Source: Antedon bifida (taxonomy: Eukaryota > Echinodermata > Crinoidea > Comatulida > Antedonidae). From it: a DNA stretch of 64,000 nt. The notes under the pieces were generated by a model that saw only the letters and a program-made list of their open reading frames with translations, was not told where the DNA came from and ran no database searches. The stretch lies in assembly GCA_963402885.1 (NCBI GenBank), contig OY727093.1, positions 7,885,501-7,949,500 on the forward strand. Reading direction: 5' to 3'. Both the position numbers and the translations under genes were made by a program. Below, piece by piece: positions 52,476-64,000 of this stretch (position 1 is its first letter; the number at the start of each line of letters is the position of its first letter).

Positions 52476-54098
52476 TAAACATATGAGACAACCCCTTGGA
52501 AGGATTTAATATACAGTACAAACATAGATATGATACAAAGTATTATAGGGTAGGGTACTTTTATTTTTAAGTGATTTCCCATAAAATTAAAGTCACAATA
52601 TGGCCGTATTTTATTGTATTAGAAGTTTCCGGTTGGTTACTACTTTATTAGTCTTATGTCTGTCTAAATTAGTCTTATGCGGTCTATATGGTGTTTTAAC
52701 ATGTAATTAACTCGATAGTGGTTCTTGCTCTAGACAAACCCAATATGTCTAACGTTGAATTTAAAAAAGAATCATGTTCTTGAAATAATCTCATCATCTA
52801 GATTTATGACTAATACATTTTAAATATTTGTGTGTGATTTAATCATCGTAATATATTTTTGTAATCAGTTCATACATGAATTGGATGGACACAAATATCA
52901 TCGCACTTAAAAAATAATAATTTTGTTGCTTCACATGTGAATAAAAATGCATCAAACAAGACTCCGTATGGAGACGGAACAAAAGCGTTTAAAAATGTGT
53001 ACATCCATAAAAAAAAAAAATAAGCCTATTTTATTCGATATGACGAAACTTAGAAGAGATGGACGTTTGATGCTTATAAACTTTTGTGATATACTGTACA
53101 TAAGACCCTAATTATTTTCTGGTATAGGCCTAGGTGAAATCTATATTTATAGTGTTATTTGCGCTCTGCCTTTTTTTATTTGGCAAGCGTTTTCTTGTGG
53201 TTGCTGAAGCAAAATACGTTTTCCCTGTTATGAATAAGCCAAACGAACACAACTTGGAATGACATTGCATTCGTCACCTGTTTCTGATACATTTTTACAG
53301 GTTTATAATTACTTACTCAACTCCCCTGGGACTAGTGAAGTGTTGGGTCCCAGAATAAAACCCCAGGGTGGGGAGGCGTGTTTGTTTTTATTGGCACACA
53401 CTTGAGAAATAATAACTGTGAACGGAGTTGCAAAACAGATTTTAGTTGGGTAGTTTAGGCCTACACACGTCTGAACACACTGGATTGGTATATTCACGAT
53501 TTAAGGAAGAATAATTAAACAACTTTTGTCTGTACGATCAACAAGCAGTATACAAACACATCTCATTTTAGTTTAAGTAAGAACAAAATTACTTTATTAA
53601 TTTCATGTATTTGTGTTGCGCTGCTAACCTCCTGCTAATCTTCAAGCTTAAGGAGAACATTCTTTAGAACACGAAGATACTCTAAACAAACATACAACGA
53701 GATTTCTAAGAATTATGACCCCATTGGGCGTTCGTAACTAATTGTATGCATGCAATAAACACATTGCTTTAAATATTATATTTGTAATGTAACCTATATC
53801 ATACATACCGTAACTATGCTCTAATTCCGTAATACCGTCCACCATACGCCGACCATGAAAGTGTACAATATCAGTATAAATCGAAGTGAAACTATGTACA
53901 GGTATAGCATGGAGATCAAAATAAAAATGCTAGCTTGCACAGGTGATCACATACTGCTTTGACCACCTGGACCAAGGAAACGAAACACAATTCATGAAAG
54001 AAATACATTTTCCTTTCTGATATATATACAGTATCGCACATTTTGTCAGTGGACACACCATTTTGACACTCGTGTACAAATGATGATAGAAATGGTAC

Positions 54099-54310
54099 GG
54101 TTTGTGTACGCGCGCGTTCAAATGCTGATAAAAGTGTGCTGTTTACGCGCGCGTTCAAATGTTTATGCAAATACAGTAATACAGATTGTGTACGCGCGCG
54201 TTCAAACACTGTTGAAAATAATAAAGTATTTGTACGCGCGCGTTCAAAAACTGATTGGTACTCGCGCGCGTTTAAACACTTATGGAAATGATATAGCTTT
54301 TGTACGCATC
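54099..54310 (+). repeat. CGCGCG/TTCAAA array, 5-6 units
   Basis: TGTACGCGCGCGTTCAAA recurs with spacings of about 40-60 bases, each followed by a variable AT-rich segment such as TGCTGATAAAAG or CACTGTTGAAAATAA. It creates repetitive ORFs with YARVQ motifs on the plus strand and ERARTQ on the minus strand, which I regard as artefacts of the repeat. Confidence 0.88.
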
Positions 54311-56629
54311 GTTATACTGATAACATTTGTATCACTTTTATAGGCTCGTTTAAACCTGTTTCAAACTATTACAAAAAAATACAAAATCATCACAATTTTA
54401 ATTACATCAATCTTTTTATTTGATCACTTTAAAGATAAGAGAGGAGAAATAAATACACGGTTCACTGTCTTATTTACAATATTTACAAAAGTTTACATAA
54501 TTACTGCGTTGACAATACGAATAATGTAAGATCATCTAATATATAATATTATCAAGTTTAAAAATGGTATATAGAAAAAGCTACCTCACGGCAAAACGGT
54601 TATCTATTCTGTTACGAACGGACGTAATTGATGTGTTATGTGAATACAAAAACATTGAATTTAATATTGTTACGGTTCTAAGCGTGGTACAATTAATTAT
54701 AAATCACAATAAATATGTTATAATCTAATGAAATATAGAATCCATTTGAATATAATTATTATTAATTTATTAATTATATTCTCAAATACCATACACATCG
54801 GATAATGAACATTATATTAACAATAGGTAACAAGGCTCTATAAAAAAAATCAAATAGGAATTTTTACTGAAGTATTTTATATAAATTGAGAAACTCTTCA
54901 GATAAAATGACGGTTCCTAGAGAGTACAAAATATAAACATTGAATTTAAAGAAAGGCTGATTTAATTAGCGGTATTTTGCCATTGGCATGGTCAGATAAA
55001 CGTAATGTTAATAATATCAGCAGGTATACAAGAGAAGAAACATTTGTGGTACAGACATACCAAGTACACCGTACCCCTAAAGCCATATTTTTTTGCGTTC
55101 TGAATCTTGTGACCTTGATAAAGCGGAACATTGGGGACTAAACAGATACCGCTTACCATAAAACTAGTGGAAATTAATAGGAAATTGAGTATCAATATAC
55201 AATTTCCATATCACACCAACCAATTATAAAGCATTAATTTTACACACATTCGCAAGTTTCGTTTTATTTTATCCGATGTTCTGTATGTATGCAATGAATT
55301 ATTCATTTATGCTAATATCTCATAAATATTCATATGATAAAGTTGGCATGAGTTGAGGTATCAGTAATTCATAATTGTATAATACTCGTATTATAAATAC
55401 TTATTTTCCAATAAGAATTTTTTAAGTAATAATTTCGGAAATAGATTGATACATATTTTACGCTATATACAATTAAATATACGAAAGGACTTTACAACTT
55501 AGTACTGAATTAAGAACCTACCACTAATTCTAAAGTGAAAGATTAATATTGATAGAACACTTCACTTAATATCTTCAAAATTACAAAATGTTTCTCAGGA
55601 CGTAAAGTTATAATCATTCCATAAGAGCATTACGATAGTGTAGTATTTTTTATTAAATTTGCATAGGTTCGTTAATACTATTTAATTAATCATTTTATTT
55701 TTTTGTCTCAAAATGATACCAAGAATTCAAGAAATACTTTATTCAAATCTTACCCGTGTTACCAATTACAACGCCGTTAAAACATTTAAAAGCATTCTTT
55801 AAGATTAAAACTAACATTTTTCTAAGGAAGGTCACATTAAATACCTTTTAATGAGTTATTGAATTAAAATCACTGTGTTCACTAATTACGTATGGCTTAT
55901 TTTTAAGGACATTTTAAAGATTATTTTTAAGGACTTTTTTTTAGCAAAGAGCCAAATCTAAATGTATACTAGCTGATGTCAAGATAAGATCGATATCAGA
56001 ACTACAATTATCTGGCTAATTTACCTATTAAGTCTCTTTGATAGCTTTCATAGGTTTCATATTTTGTAAACTATAAAATCGTTAACTTTACTATAAATAT
56101 GCCTAAAACTTACTAATAAAGTATATAGGCCTAAGCATATTTGATATGTTTAATTTACTGGTGAATCTTAATACAATCTTTCCTTTTGCATGCTCTTAAT
56201 TTGGCCCTACAATTTTGAATTAGAAAATGTAACATTCATGTCTCTGTAACAACAATAATAGGCCTAACTAAAAACTCTATTTTTTCTAACAATAATGTTT
56301 TACTCCTCTGTGATGTTGTTGTTTGTTCAGGCATAATACAAATTCATTATTAATACGAAGTTTCTTATAAAGGTGTTCTTATTTTGTATATAAATAAGTA
56401 GTGGATTATGAATTTATCCTGTAATCAATTCCTATAAATCTATACATCTATTGGTAAGTTTTATTTCTTGTTCATTCTTTATTAAACACTTGTTTCTAGT
56501 TATGTAACATACTAATGTCCACAGTACTGTTTTACAGTACTGTTTCTATATCTACAATAAATAACACTACTTCCAAAGGCTTACTAAACCTCCATTAGCA
56601 ATGGTGAGATCAAGCAGTACTACCATGTG

Positions 56630-57065
56630 CTAATTTTCGTACTATTTAGACCTACTGTATGTTCTTAATATTTTCGTGAAAAAATGTATTTTTTGTACTT
56701 TTTCGTACATCTGCATTTTCGTACTTTTTGTTTACAAGTTTCGTAGGATTTTCGTACTGCTATATTTTCGTCTACTGTATTTTCGTACTAGGCCTATATG
56801 GTATGTTCGTATTTTGTTTCCATTAACTATAATATGGATCTCCGTCCTCAAGGATTTTCATATATTCAAGGATTTTAAATTTTGTTGACATGGGATAATA
56901 GATTTTCAATTTAAATTAATTATTGAGTTTAGTTCTCAGTTTATTGGCCTTCTCGGAGCTATAATTATGTTGTATCTTTATCAAGTATCTACAACAGGCA
57001 CATTTTCGTACTAGATCTAATGTATTATCTGAATATTTTCGTAAAACTGTATTTTCGTACATGTC
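56630..57065 (+). repeat. Irregular cluster of TTTTCGTAC
   Basis: Roughly ten full or near copies of ATTTTCGTAC (for example near 56635, 56698, 56716, 56751, 56779, 57003 and 57053) interspersed with TTTTCGT variants. Confidence 0.75.
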
Positions 57066-57289
57066 ACTAGGTAAAATATTAGTAGGCTTAACAATAATAA
57101 TAATATTATGTAGTAAATTAATAAAATTCAATTTGTACACACATGATAGAAATATAATTAAAATATACAAAAATGACAAAGAATATGATACATTAATGGG
57201 AACCAAATATTGCATTTAAATATTATAAACTGTCTCAAATGATGGTCGTTCATTTCCTTAACTTGATACAGTACCGTAGTATATAATCC

Positions 57290-57429
57290 TTAAGCTCTGT
57301 CTACACTATCAAACTCTATATGACAAAAAAGTGTAATGTGCCCAAATATGGAAGTGATATGCACAAATATGGTAGTGATATGACATATTTTTTGTCACAT
57401 AAAGTTTGATAGTGTAGACAGAGCTTTAA
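57290..57429. mobile_element. MITE family A copy 5
   Basis: TTAAGCTCTGTCTACACTAT and ATAGTGTAGACAGAGCTTTA form the termini. A CCAAATATGG box lies at 57342-57351. It sits about 230 bases past the stop of the minus-strand MyoD paralogue, so it may fall in or near that gene's 3' UTR; its end also supplies a minus-strand ATTAAA. Confidence 0.92.
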
Positions 57430-57662
57430 TTCAGATTCAGAACGTGCAGAAATATACCCAATCTATCTTTACATCGTTTGTTTGACTTTTTAATATAACA
57501 TATAAAAACAATTGTAATTGTACACATTCATAATGTTGGCAAATATACCCAGTTCTTTGTTGAATACTTAAACGTAATCAATTCTTAGCTGCTTTTAATT
57601 GTGTTATTATTAAATAACATTATAATCTGGAACCATAAGTATTAGGAATTGAATGGTGGTTT

Positions 57663-57790
57663 TCAGCATACGCACATTCCATCGGCTGTAGCTTTCTTGG
57701 GTGATGTGATGGCTTTGCCTTTATTTGGAGTTATACTTTCAACAATAAGGGACAGACAGTCAAGACTTGATGTACTTGTGCAATGGTATC
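57663..57790 (-). CDS. MyoD: MRF paralogue exon 3 (helix III, stop)
   Basis: Acceptor ATTGCAG|GA on the minus strand. The two bases complete a Gly codon begun in exon 2. TGA lies at 57665-57663. Confidence 0.92.
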
Positions 57791-60325
57791 CTGCAATTTA
57801 AAATAAATGTAATATAAATAATGTGATTTATTAGCTTATCATTAACACTTATGTATAAAGGAGGGGTAAATCCACAATTGAATTATAATGTAATAAGATA
57901 AATACGATATCGAAAAGAATAAATAAACGATCTGTCGCATAAAATAAAAAATACCCGTAAACCTGATCAATATTTCATGTCTAAATTATTATAGAACATT
58001 AAATCTTTCAATTGTTTCAAAATGTATTTTCGAAGAAATATAAAGTGATTAGGCCTAATATTCTTTAATTTTTATTTATTCAACTTCTCACAAAGATGTA
58101 CATTAGTTCGGTAAACACCTCTGAAATGGTCCAGTCCCAATTTCACAGTGGTTGTTGTTTTTGTATCATAAGTAATAAAGTAAAAATATAGAGTATGACT
58201 TCCGAATACATTATTAACATTTTTATACTTTATTTAGTTTGGGATATTACGAAATGCATAACAATAATGAAACTTATTTTACAGGCAATAAATTGCATCA
58301 TACAAGGCGGTAACTGTATTTGTATTTCTTAATTCGTTCTTATGATATTAAGTGGACAGAGGAAATAATCAAATGATAACTAATTTAAAATGTGCTATAT
58401 TAATTTATTACAAGAAGGACGCGTTAATTTATACGTAAAAACAATGACAAAATATTTTAATTGAATTTAAGACGTCCTGGACGAAACAAAGTCAATGGTT
58501 ACATAAAAATAGTCGTTAACTTTTTGCGCGAAATAATCTTCGACACAAACAAACACCGAATGCGCGCGAACGTTTTTGTTTTCTAATTATCATCTTATCT
58601 TTTCGATATAGCAATTTATTTCCAGATTTGCATGCATCACAATGTCAATTATGATTTTATTTGGATCAACTGTAATTTACTTTATAGATGAACCAACATG
58701 GTTAAACATATTTTGTTGGAATAAGATGTATGAAACTAAACTACCAGACATTTAAATTGAGTTACGAATCAGATAAATATCACTGTATCCATTGTTGAAG
58801 GATTACGCCTAATGCAAGCCATAACAAGAAACCACGTCGAACCATACTGTACTAAACTAGGCCTACATTCGTATTTGATCTTCATATTTACGAGTGTTGT
58901 CTAAAAGTATTTTTATTACAATGAAATATGTAAAACATTAAAAACGTCAAAGTTTACCGAATGGAATTGTAATGTTATTATTTCCAAATGAACATCCAGT
59001 GAGTAAAATGCGGTGCGTAAACTACATGTTTTATGTTTCCATGGAAACATTTAACGGTTGCATATGGAACACCAATGAGCTATGTGTCTACCAAAAAAAC
59101 GTTATTTTTCTTGCACTTAATCAATCGACTATTGAGACATCATTACCAATACTTTTTAAGTGATTATCTATCCAATTTAATTAATTTAATTTCCTGAGAG
59201 ACTTTATACGGGTTTCTCATTCAAGCACCCACAAAATAATTCATTACTGCATAAAACGTATTTATGAGTATTTACTGGTCCATTGTGGTGTACATCTTGA
59301 TCTTACAACCAACAAGGGAGTGATTTGGCGGCAAAACGTGGGGTGCTTAGACCGGCCTGGCGGCGCTTAGAATTTGTGATTGTCCCGCTAACCCCAATTG
59401 GCTAGTCATTACGAATGACAATAAAGAAAGTACTGGTATCTTTCGGTATTATTGGAACTGTATGATTAGCAAACCATCCGGATTGGCGTCTGTTTGTTTT
59501 GGGGCGGTTTTCGAAACGTTCTTAAAGAGCCATCAACGTCGTTTTGCGTTTAATGTTAGGCAAACTAATCATCTATCAATGTCAACATGTTTACCTGGCT
59601 ATATATCCGTGCTTATCAAACCAAAGGCCATGATATTTTTTTTTATAATTCATGTGATTTTGTTTTGATAAAAGAATATGTAAACAGTTTAGGCAGAGAC
59701 ATCTGCAGTTAGAAAAATGTTGCAGATTGTCATCTGTGAATTGGCAGTCTGTTATTTATGATTGCCAACAAGGGATTTACACCAATGGGACATGAACTTT
59801 TTAAACATAATTGTAATTGTAATGTACAAGGAAAAAATGAAAACATCGATGTTTGATTTAAGTGGTAAGGTGTGTGATGTATGACGACGGAATCAAAGAT
59901 ATAAGTGAATCGTTGGAAATGTCACAAAAACACGCGCGCGTAAGTTATACGTTGCTACTATTTGCGACACACGGTGAATCGACTAAATTCTCCGTAACAT
60001 TTATAATAAAAATGAAAATATCAAAATAAGTTATTTCTGTGAATCTACGATCCTAAAATACCGTAACCGTCACATCAAGCAGGTACCACCAACATTATGA
60101 CGTCATGCTATGAATAATATCGAACGCTATCATTAATAATGACGTATCCTACACTATAAGTTACGTCAGAGAATCGTTCTGATGGTCCCCAAGTTATTAG
60201 ACTCATTATACATTAGAAACATACATGTGATGGTGCTCACCATAAGAGGATGCCACATCGTAATTGTCTCCGTAATGATGTAATTTATCCGAAGATGAGT
60301 AAGAACCGGGACTACTGCTCTCTGT
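57663..60325 (-). CDS. MyoD: Second MyoD-family (MRF) gene, exons 2 and 3; 5' partial
   Basis: Join on the minus strand of 60325-60241 and 57790-57663 (70 codons plus TGA). Exon 2 reads TESSSPGSYSSSDKLHHYGD and on to ASSY; exon 3 reads YHCTSTSSLDCLSLIVESIT, then PNKGKAITSPKK and ends GMCVC. SSLDCLSxIVxxITP is the canonical helix III of MyoD, Myf5 and relatives, a C-terminal chromatin-opening and activation segment. Ser-rich SSSPGSYSSS matches the Ser/Pro-rich linker found before it in the family. Intron phases (0 into exon 2, 1 between exons 2 and 3) equal those of the gene at 11282-27458. No bHLH exon was found between 60326 and 64000, so exon 1 must be outside the window, as its sister's 12.7-kb intron 1 makes plausible. 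It is convergent with the first gene. Confidence 0.9.
57791..60240 (-). other. Intron 2 of the MRF paralogue (about 2.45 kb)
   Basis: Similar in length to intron 2 of the sister gene. AT-rich; the ORFs at 58972-59163 and 59462-59668 lack support. GC-richer patches lie at 58555-58575 and about 59330-59400. Confidence 0.75.
60241..60325 (-). CDS. MyoD: MRF paralogue exon 2
   Basis: Acceptor TGATTTACAG|ACAGAG and donor TTATG|GTGAGC on the minus strand enclose 28 codons plus one base. Confidence 0.88.
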
Positions 60326-63300
60326 CTGTAAATCAGAAGAAAAGTAAAATTATTAAAGTGGAATATACTTTACTTACGGTATATTATGTAAAGACATTTT
60401 ATCAAAACATGATTTTATGAACGCCCCTACAGCTAGGGTGAAATATAATGTAAATACACAACCTGGTAAAATGTACTGTATCTCCACATAGTACATTAAT
60501 GACCAGTACCATGCATATTCTGTAATACAGCATCACATATGAATCACATGTGGCGTCTGTATTATGTTTAAATAAGGGTTAGTTTATGATACAGGAGTCA
60601 TATGTGATACAGAATTTGCTGATGCCACAAACAAATAAACAAAATTATCAAAAGATGAAGACAGAAGTATTAAAACGATTAAAAATAGCTATAAATAGGA
60701 CTCATAATAATTATATATAATATCGATTTAATAATAGGTAAAATACCATTAATTTTAATTGACAAGACAGCATTGCCATAAGTGAATTATTAAAAGATGT
60801 TAACATTTCAATTTAATAATGAAAACAACAGGATTTTAATAATACCTCATAAATACATTAAAGTGTATGAGGACAGGTGCTAAACAGACCTCAATTATCC
60901 GATAATTATTTACAAAATTAATTATAAATATTTATCATTTCTGTTGTTTAATTTGATTCCATGCATCTATCGCTGGAAACAAAAGTTGTAAGTTCACAAA
61001 CGCCGTTTTATACACATGCGAAACTTTGAGGCAATATATTTTCTATAGACCATAAATAATTCATTCTCAATGTTATCATTTATTTATCTATTGAATCAGT
61101 TATATAAAATAGTTGCTTGAAATAAAAGATATATCTAATAAATTTGAACAAACATCCAATCAACAATACAATTACATGTTGTGGATTCGTATGATGTTTG
61201 CAACTGTTACAATAAAAGTAATAGTTAAACAATAACAACGATTATCATTTTTCTCATTAAAAATTAACTACCTTAGTTATGAACATTACGTCATTTGTAA
61301 GAGTGACCATGAGTAAAATAAACTTGTCTTTGACAGGTGTTTTGCGCGTGAGTGTAAATCGAAGCCCGTGTGGACACACACTTATTCCTGGATGTCCTCG
61401 CGATAAAGGAACTCGATTTGGCACATAACTCTTAAGACTTACTTTACACATTCAACGAAAACTTCTTAATGTTTAGTTCACACACGCAACGCAATGGGGT
61501 ACTCACAAGTACTGTACATTGATCTTTCACAAACGAGACCGTTCCAATGAACCCGCTTAGACAACCTTACTTGGGTCACTTTAAGGTCATTGGGCTTCCT
61601 AGTGGGAACCAAGCTTTGGACAACACTTTTATAATATGGAACATGAAAATGTTTATACAGTAAATAGTATCTGATAATAGGCCTACATTCATAATTCCGA
61701 GAATGGGAAAATATACCGGATATTAATATACCTCAAAACGGATATCTGTATACAATAACGGTAAACTCGATAAGTTTTTAAAAGTTGTTTATGTCCCAAC
61801 GAATACTGCAACTTTCCATTTTCGTTTCAAAGGTCTTCTTAAAAATCGTAAACAGAAATAAAAATCGAATTGGTTAAAACTGCGTAATATTACTTTATTA
61901 ATTTGATATTATTTTCTGGCATGTAAGCCCATAAACGCCAGATACATTGGTTCAAATCAGAGGAAAGCCTACCTGGATTAGCACCAGTACTATACAGTAT
62001 TTAAAGAACATGTAATATAGGGCATTTACAAAGGATTGCTTTATTTCAAGTCACAAGATTTTAAAACGATACAGTAGTTTTGAAATAATCACATAATCAT
62101 ATTTTACAACGAACTCTTCAACAGAAAACAATTAAATTTAAACATTTACAAGACATGAATTTCCAACTAATAAAAAGAACGCTTTAGTTAACAAGCTCCC
62201 TGGCCGTTAAGGGAATTCATTCAGTCGATGTGTAGTTAAAAATCATATAAGTGAGATATTATCAACTTGAGCATGTTCAACTATTGGCCATTTTTACACA
62301 AGGTCTAAAGAAATATAATTTTACAATTTCCCGCGCGGCGATTAAAATCAGACGAGACGAAGCATATGTCTGTGTTAATCGAAAGTGGTAAATCTATTTT
62401 ATTTTCAATGTTTACTCAAAGGTCTTGTCAATTTGTAACTCAATTTCTATCAAGTCTGGAGGGGCTATAAGTGACCCGCCTGTATTTTTTCCAAGAGAAA
62501 ATATTCTAGAACTTTGAGATGTGATTTCTAATGCCTTCATCATCAACTTGATTCGAAACTAATATTTAGTATATTCTAATTGTAATCTAATTAGGTTTGT
62601 AAATTGACTGAAGAATGGTAAATTAATTAATAAAGTTTAAATGTAATTATAATAATGTTAAACGATTGTTTGTTTTTTTGTTTACGCATGTTCACATAAT
62701 ATTTGGATCTGCTCTGCAGTACAACATATTGAATTAATGTTCAAAACAATCACTATATTAACTATATCGTAATGATGAATGTCCTTGTGTAACCATGCTA
62801 AAAAGGTACCGAGGTCTGACGGGAAAATCCAATGCCAGACACAATTACCCTAATTATCCTTGTACACCGGTCAAAAGAAGGCGTCACTATTTCAATAATT
62901 GCAAAAAAATGATAAATTTACTAATAACTATGTTAAATTTTCCAAATGAGAAACATGCGTTCTCAACCAAACCAGATTAATTTTTTTAACAGAAATGTTC
63001 ACAGTTTTCCAACATTTTAGATACTCTTTTTTAAACCAATTGTGTTTGTTTTACAAAGTTATCTAATAACCCTAACATAACTACTTCATAATATTCATAA
63101 ACTCATTTATGCCGTATTTTAAAAAATATCATCAGCTCTGGAAGGTCAAGATTTATTTGAAGGAAATATTAAGTATTATTCGTAGAACTAAGATGACAGA
63201 GACAGAGGACTAATATATATTTTTGTAGAATCTAAGTTAAGTAAGATCGTACTTTAAATATTGTAAAATTGTACGTATAAAGCGAATCAATTTTGAGGGA

Positions 63301-64000
63301 AAATCCTTGATGAAACTTTTTACCAATTAGAAAGTTTGAGAAAGAATGTTTATATTACATACACTCAAAAATAAAAACAATACAATTAATTGTAAACAAA
63401 CATTTTCTTGTAAACAGTATTACTGCCCTTTCGTTAATTACTAAAGTCACTTTAATAAACATTTTTATGTACAGTATCGGGGCTATATTAAACAATGTAA
63501 CATATTTAATAATACTACAGTAAAATGTTTGTATTGTTGATTAAGGCCTAATGACACTGAAGTATTACCGTATTAGCTATCAGCATTTTTCTTTTGTACA
63601 CTGCACTTCCTCCGTTGTATCTTATCGATATTCCTTGCATATAGGCCTAAATAGTATTACACCCCTTGATACAAATCCAGACATAATGAAATCCTGGATG
63701 CCGGGCTAGAACAAAGGAGTTGGGCCAAGTTGGTTGCGTGCATTACCTTCACGATCGACCGGGACGCGGACGTCGTTCACGATCCAAACCGTAAACATCC
63801 CGTTGTTGTAAGCCTAGAGTAGGCAATTGAAACAATCGATTTTCCGGTGTGTGCCAAACAAATAAAAAAACATCACCAGAGAGGGGTTAATGAACAGGTA
63901 CGATAAATTAGTATATTTTCGAAGACGCTAATTTCGTTGACTTATGGACGTCCTTAAAGCACTTCCCTACTCCAGGGAAGTCAGATAAAAAGCTTTAAAA
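60326..64000 (-). other. Part of intron 1 of the MRF paralogue
   Basis: No bHLH-coding sequence on the minus strand. A partial MITE C-like end is at 61599-61618. The terminal 63690-63830 is GC-richer (GACCGGGACGCGGACGTCG) without a recognisable ORF. Confidence 0.6.
61599..61618. mobile_element. Fragment of MITE family C terminus
   Basis: CTAGTGGGAACCAAGCTTTG matches the right end of the element at 46073-46222. A degenerate CACACGCAACGCAATG about 120 bases to the left may be the other part. Confidence 0.45.

Larger units (their letters stand above)
27538..57289. other. About 30 kb between the two MyoD-family genes
   Basis: No confident gene. It holds MITE A, B and C copies, LINE 3' ends, tandem duplications, CpG-rich arrays and a TTTTCGTAC cluster, each listed separately. 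Remaining stretches (for example 28508-35880, 36206-37477, 41496-44413, 49443-52368 and 52476-54098) show only AT-rich sequence with short unsupported ORFs. Confidence 0.55.

Noticed and set aside
53916-54343. Overlapping ORFs with repeated YARVQ or ERARTQ motifs on both strands
   Set aside because: They are translations of the CGCGCG/TTCAAA array; both strands stay open because the repeat has no stops.
60326-64000. Searched for exon 1 of the minus-strand MRF gene
   Set aside because: No RERRR, VNxAFExL or CLLWACK-type coding sequence on the minus strand; the ORF at 61257-61451 has no bHLH features.

Overview
The window reads as AT-rich (about one third G+C by eye) intron-bearing animal DNA. 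It holds three recognisable genes separated by long, repeat-laden noncoding DNA. The organism is probably a marine invertebrate deuterostome, possibly an echinoderm. The reasons are a spliced animal copy of phosphonoacetaldehyde hydrolase, two myogenic bHLH (MyoD-family) genes, and a remarkable excess of the palindrome TAGGCCTA. This taxonomic guess is inference, not proof.

Layout. (1) 152-1899, + strand: the last four coding exons of a phosphonoacetaldehyde hydrolase (PhnX, a HAD-superfamily C-P bond hydrolase); its 5' exons lie left of the window. (2) 1900-11281: intergenic DNA with inverted-repeat transposons (MITEs), a nested retroelement fragment, a minisatellite and the presumed MyoD promoter. 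(3) 11282-27458, + strand: a complete three-exon MyoD-family gene (244 codons plus stop), with introns of about 12.7 kb and 2.8 kb. (4) 27459-57662: about 30 kb with no confident gene. It contains MITEs, LINE 3' ends, tandem duplications, CpG-rich short repeats, one weak orphan exon candidate (45310-45395) and two long ORFs of doubtful meaning (38187-39120). (5) 57663-60325, - strand: exons 2 and 3 of a second MyoD-family gene. Its exon 1, which should carry the bHLH domain, must lie beyond base 64000.

The main result is that two MRF paralogues sit tail to tail with the same intron phases (0 then 1). Only the second keeps the canonical C-terminal helix III core (SSLDCLSLIVESITP); the first has a diverged version. 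Many of the long ORFs in the window are repeat-derived or chance ORFs. The mobile fraction consists mostly of short nonautonomous elements. One MITE family carries perfect SRF-type CArG boxes, which is notable in a muscle-regulator locus. All splice sites and repeat families were read by eye; no alignment or database search was run.
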